Source: Microbacterium oleivorans (GTDB lineage: Bacteria > Actinomycetota > Actinomycetes > Actinomycetales > Microbacteriaceae). Taken from it: a stretch of 64,000 nt of DNA. Below, piece by piece: positions 62,479-64,000 of this stretch (positions are counted from its first letter, which is position 1; every line of letters begins with the position of its first letter). The position numbers were made by a program, and so were the translations under genes. The stretch spans positions 434,001-498,000 of the forward strand of contig NZ_CP058316.1 of assembly GCF_013389665.1 (NCBI RefSeq). The letters are read 5' to 3'. The notes beneath the pieces are model-generated. The model was not told the origin of the DNA and did not search any database. It worked only from the letters and a program-made list of their open reading frames with translations.

Positions 62479-62535
62479 AGCGGGTCGACATCCCGGGCGT
62501 GTCGCGCCCGCCGCGGACCCCCGAGATCCCCGTCG

Positions 62536-63312
62536 TCACGCGGGAAGACGGGGCACCGACGCCACCAGGCGCGCGGTGTAGTCGTGCCGCGGTGCCGAGA
62601 GGAGCCGGGCGGTCGGCCCCTCCTCGACGACTCGCCCATCACGCAGCACCGTCATCCGCGCGCACAGCGCCGAGACGATCGTCAGGTCGTGTGAGACCAG
62701 CAGCATCCCGATGCCCTGCTCGGCGGCGAGACGGCGGAACAGCTCGATGACGTGCATCCTCACCGACGTGTCGAGGGCACTGACCGGTTCGTCGGCGAGG
62801 ATCAGGCGCGGTCGCGGGGCGAGAGCACGGGCGATGGCGATTCGCTGACGCTGCCCGCCCGAGAACGCGTCGGGGTAGCGCTCGGCGGCATCCGGTGTCA
62901 GATCGACCGCGGTGAGCAGCTCGTCGACTCGCCGGCGGATCGTCTCGCGTTCGCGGGTGATTCCGAGCGAGCGCAGCGGCTCGGCGATGGAAGCGCCGAC
63001 GGTCATCCTCGGGTCGAGCGAGGAGAACGGATCCTGGTACACCGGTTGCACGGCACGTCGCAGCGCCCGCACCTGAGAGCGGTCGGATGTCCGCAGCGAC
63101 GCGCCCTCGAACAGCACGCGCCCTCCCGTCGGCTCCGCGAGCCCGAGCAGGAGCCGCAGGACCGAGGTCTTCCCCGCGCCGGATTCACCGACGAGTCCCA
63201 GAGTCTCCCCCGCCCCGATCGACAACGAGACGCCGTGCAAGACGGCGGGGCCACGTGCATACGAGAAGTCGGCGCCCTCCATCGCCAGCAGCGGTGCGTC
63301 GATCGCGCTCAT
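62536..63312 (-). CDS. Oligopeptide ABC transporter ATPase (DppF/OppF type)
   Basis: ATP-binding subunit of a dipeptide/oligopeptide (or nickel-type) importer, 258 residues. Walker A is GESGAGKTS, signature FSGGQRQRIAIARAL, Walker B LILADEPVSALD and H-loop LLVSHDL; VYQDPFSSLDPRMTVG is typical of OppF/DppF. It is shorter than many homologues, lacking the C-terminal oligopeptide extension. It overlaps the companion ATPase gene (ATGA) and is the last gene of that operon; the rRNA promoter follows within 60 bp. Confidence 0.93.
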   Translation of the reverse strand: MSAIDAPLLAMEGADFSYARGPAVLHGVSLSIGAGETLGLVGESGAGKTSVLRLLLGLAEPTGGRVLFEGASLRTSDRSQVRALRRAVQPVYQDPFSSLDPRMTVGASIAEPLRSLGITRERETIRRRVDELLTAVDLTPDAAERYPDAFSGGQRQRIAIARALAPRPRLILADEPVSALDTSVRMHVIELFRRLAAEQGIGMLLVSHDLTIVSALCARMTVLRDGRVVEEGPTARLLSAPRHDYTARLVASVPRLPA

Positions 63313-64000
63313 CGGGTCTCCCCCTGGTCTGTCGACGCGCGCGTGGCGCCGGCCGGCGCCGGAGGCAGGAAGTCATCCAGCGCGCGGGAGGCGGCGACCA
63401 GCTGCGCGGTGTACTCGTGCTGCGGTGACCGGAGCAGGCGCGCGGTCGCGCCCAGCTCCACCTGCTCGCCGTCGCGCATCACCAGCACGCGGTCGGCGAC
63501 TTGCGCCACCACCGGCAGATCGTGGCTGATGAAGATCAAGGTCATCCCGCGGTCGGAGACCTCGCGCTGCAGGAGCTCGATGATCCCCGCCTGCACGGTG
63601 ACATCCAGGGCAGTGGTCGGCTCATCGGCGATGAGGATGCTCGGCCCCGCGGCGAGTGCGAGCGCGATCGCCACACGCTGACGCTGGCCGCCCGAGATCT
63701 CGTGGATGAACGAGCGTGCGATGCGTTCCGGATCGGGCAGCTGCACGTCGGCGAGAGCCGCGACCACCGCGCTGCGCAGCGCATCGCCGCGCAGGCCGCG
63801 ATGCGCCGCGAGCGGCCAGGCCACCTGTTTACCCACGCGCATGAGGGGATCGAGCGACGCCAGCGGCTCCTGGAACACCGCCGATATCGTGCGCCCGCGC
63901 ACCCGGTCCAAGCGACGCGGAGCGGCCCCGACGATCTGCAGCCGTCCGTCGCCCGTGGCGATCGTCGCCGACCCGAACGAGGTGAGCGGGTGCGCGAGCA
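63309..64000 (-). CDS. Oligopeptide ABC transporter ATPase (DppD/OppD type), 5' end beyond window
   Basis: C-terminal 230 codons of the partner ATPase. The frame is open to the window edge, reading HPLTSFGSATIATGDG before the Q-loop VFQEPLASLDPLMRVGKQ. The signature ISGGQRQRVAIALAL, Walker B ILIADEPTTALDVTVQ and H-loop FISHDLPVV are present; Walker A must lie outside. OppD and OppF form the heterodimer that powers the importer; permease and binding-protein genes are presumably further right. Confidence 0.92.
   Translation of the reverse strand, partial: LAHPLTSFGSATIATGDGRLQIVGAAPRRLDRVRGRTISAVFQEPLASLDPLMRVGKQVAWPLAAHRGLRGDALRSAVVAALADVQLPDPERIARSFIHEISGGQRQRVAIALALAAGPSILIADEPTTALDVTVQAGIIELLQREVSDRGMTLIFISHDLPVVAQVADRVLVMRDGEQVELGATARLLRSPQHEYTAQLVAASRALDDFLPPAPAGATRASTDQGETR

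Overview
The window is a chromosomal segment of a high-GC actinobacterium, most likely Microbacterium or a close Microbacteriaceae relative. This is inferred from strong C/G-ending codon bias, many GTG starts, TANNNT -10 boxes placed 6 nt before start codons (leaderless genes), rRNA sequences of actinobacterial type, and gene content such as galactan use, LacI regulators and a multiple-sugar ABC system. It looks like stable chromosome: I see no prophage, insertion sequence, CRISPR array or tRNA gene.

Layout. 1-3 kb: heme genes hemE (partial) and hemA back to back, with a LacI-type regulator overlapping hemA. 3-5.5 kb: tatD and metG on the minus strand. 5.5-15.3 kb: a galactan-utilisation locus with a LacI regulator, two TGTGACCGGTCACA operators, a GH42 beta-galactosidase, a lipoprotein sugar binder, two MalFG-type permeases and a surface-anchored GH53 endo-galactanase. 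15.3-17.8 kb: rsmI and a protein O-mannosyltransferase, divergent from one shared promoter element. 17.8-35.2 kb: a phospho-signalling island. It holds two classic FHA proteins, a Ser/Thr kinase, a very large Ig-like surface protein broken by a frameshift, MoxR, DUF58, a transglutaminase-fold protein without its catalytic Cys and His, a PP2C phosphatase, a pseudokinase and an FHA-like/winged-helix protein. 35.2-40.1 kb: hrpA helicase and a quinone-type oxidoreductase.

40.2-46.9 kb: a monosaccharide ABC transporter (ChvE/MmsA/MmsB type), araD and a LacI repressor, with a clear promoter/operator, then a small hypothetical gene. 46.9-49.3 kb: an M20 peptidase and a Gfo/Idh oxidoreductase. 49.3-53.4 kb: a CitMHS transporter divergent from a CitA/CitB-type two-component system. 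53.4-56.7 kb: a DoxX-like protein, an RlmG/RsmC-type methyltransferase, and a GntR regulator overlapping an ACC deaminase gene. 56.7-62.5 kb: a complete rRNA operon (16S-23S-5S, minus strand) with tandem terminators and a promoter region. 62.5-64 kb: two oligopeptide ABC ATPase genes, the second cut by the window edge.

The most interesting part is the 17.8-35.2 kb island. Eight copies of an acidic-x-T-V-L motif occur in linker regions of four of its proteins (both classic FHA proteins, the active kinase and the pseudokinase). This looks like a shared phospho-threonine code written by the kinase, read by the FHA domains and erased by the PP2C enzyme. The same island carries two degenerate enzymes and a giant membrane-anchored Ig-like protein, suggesting a regulated envelope-assembly or sensing apparatus. 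Its function is not established by the sequence.
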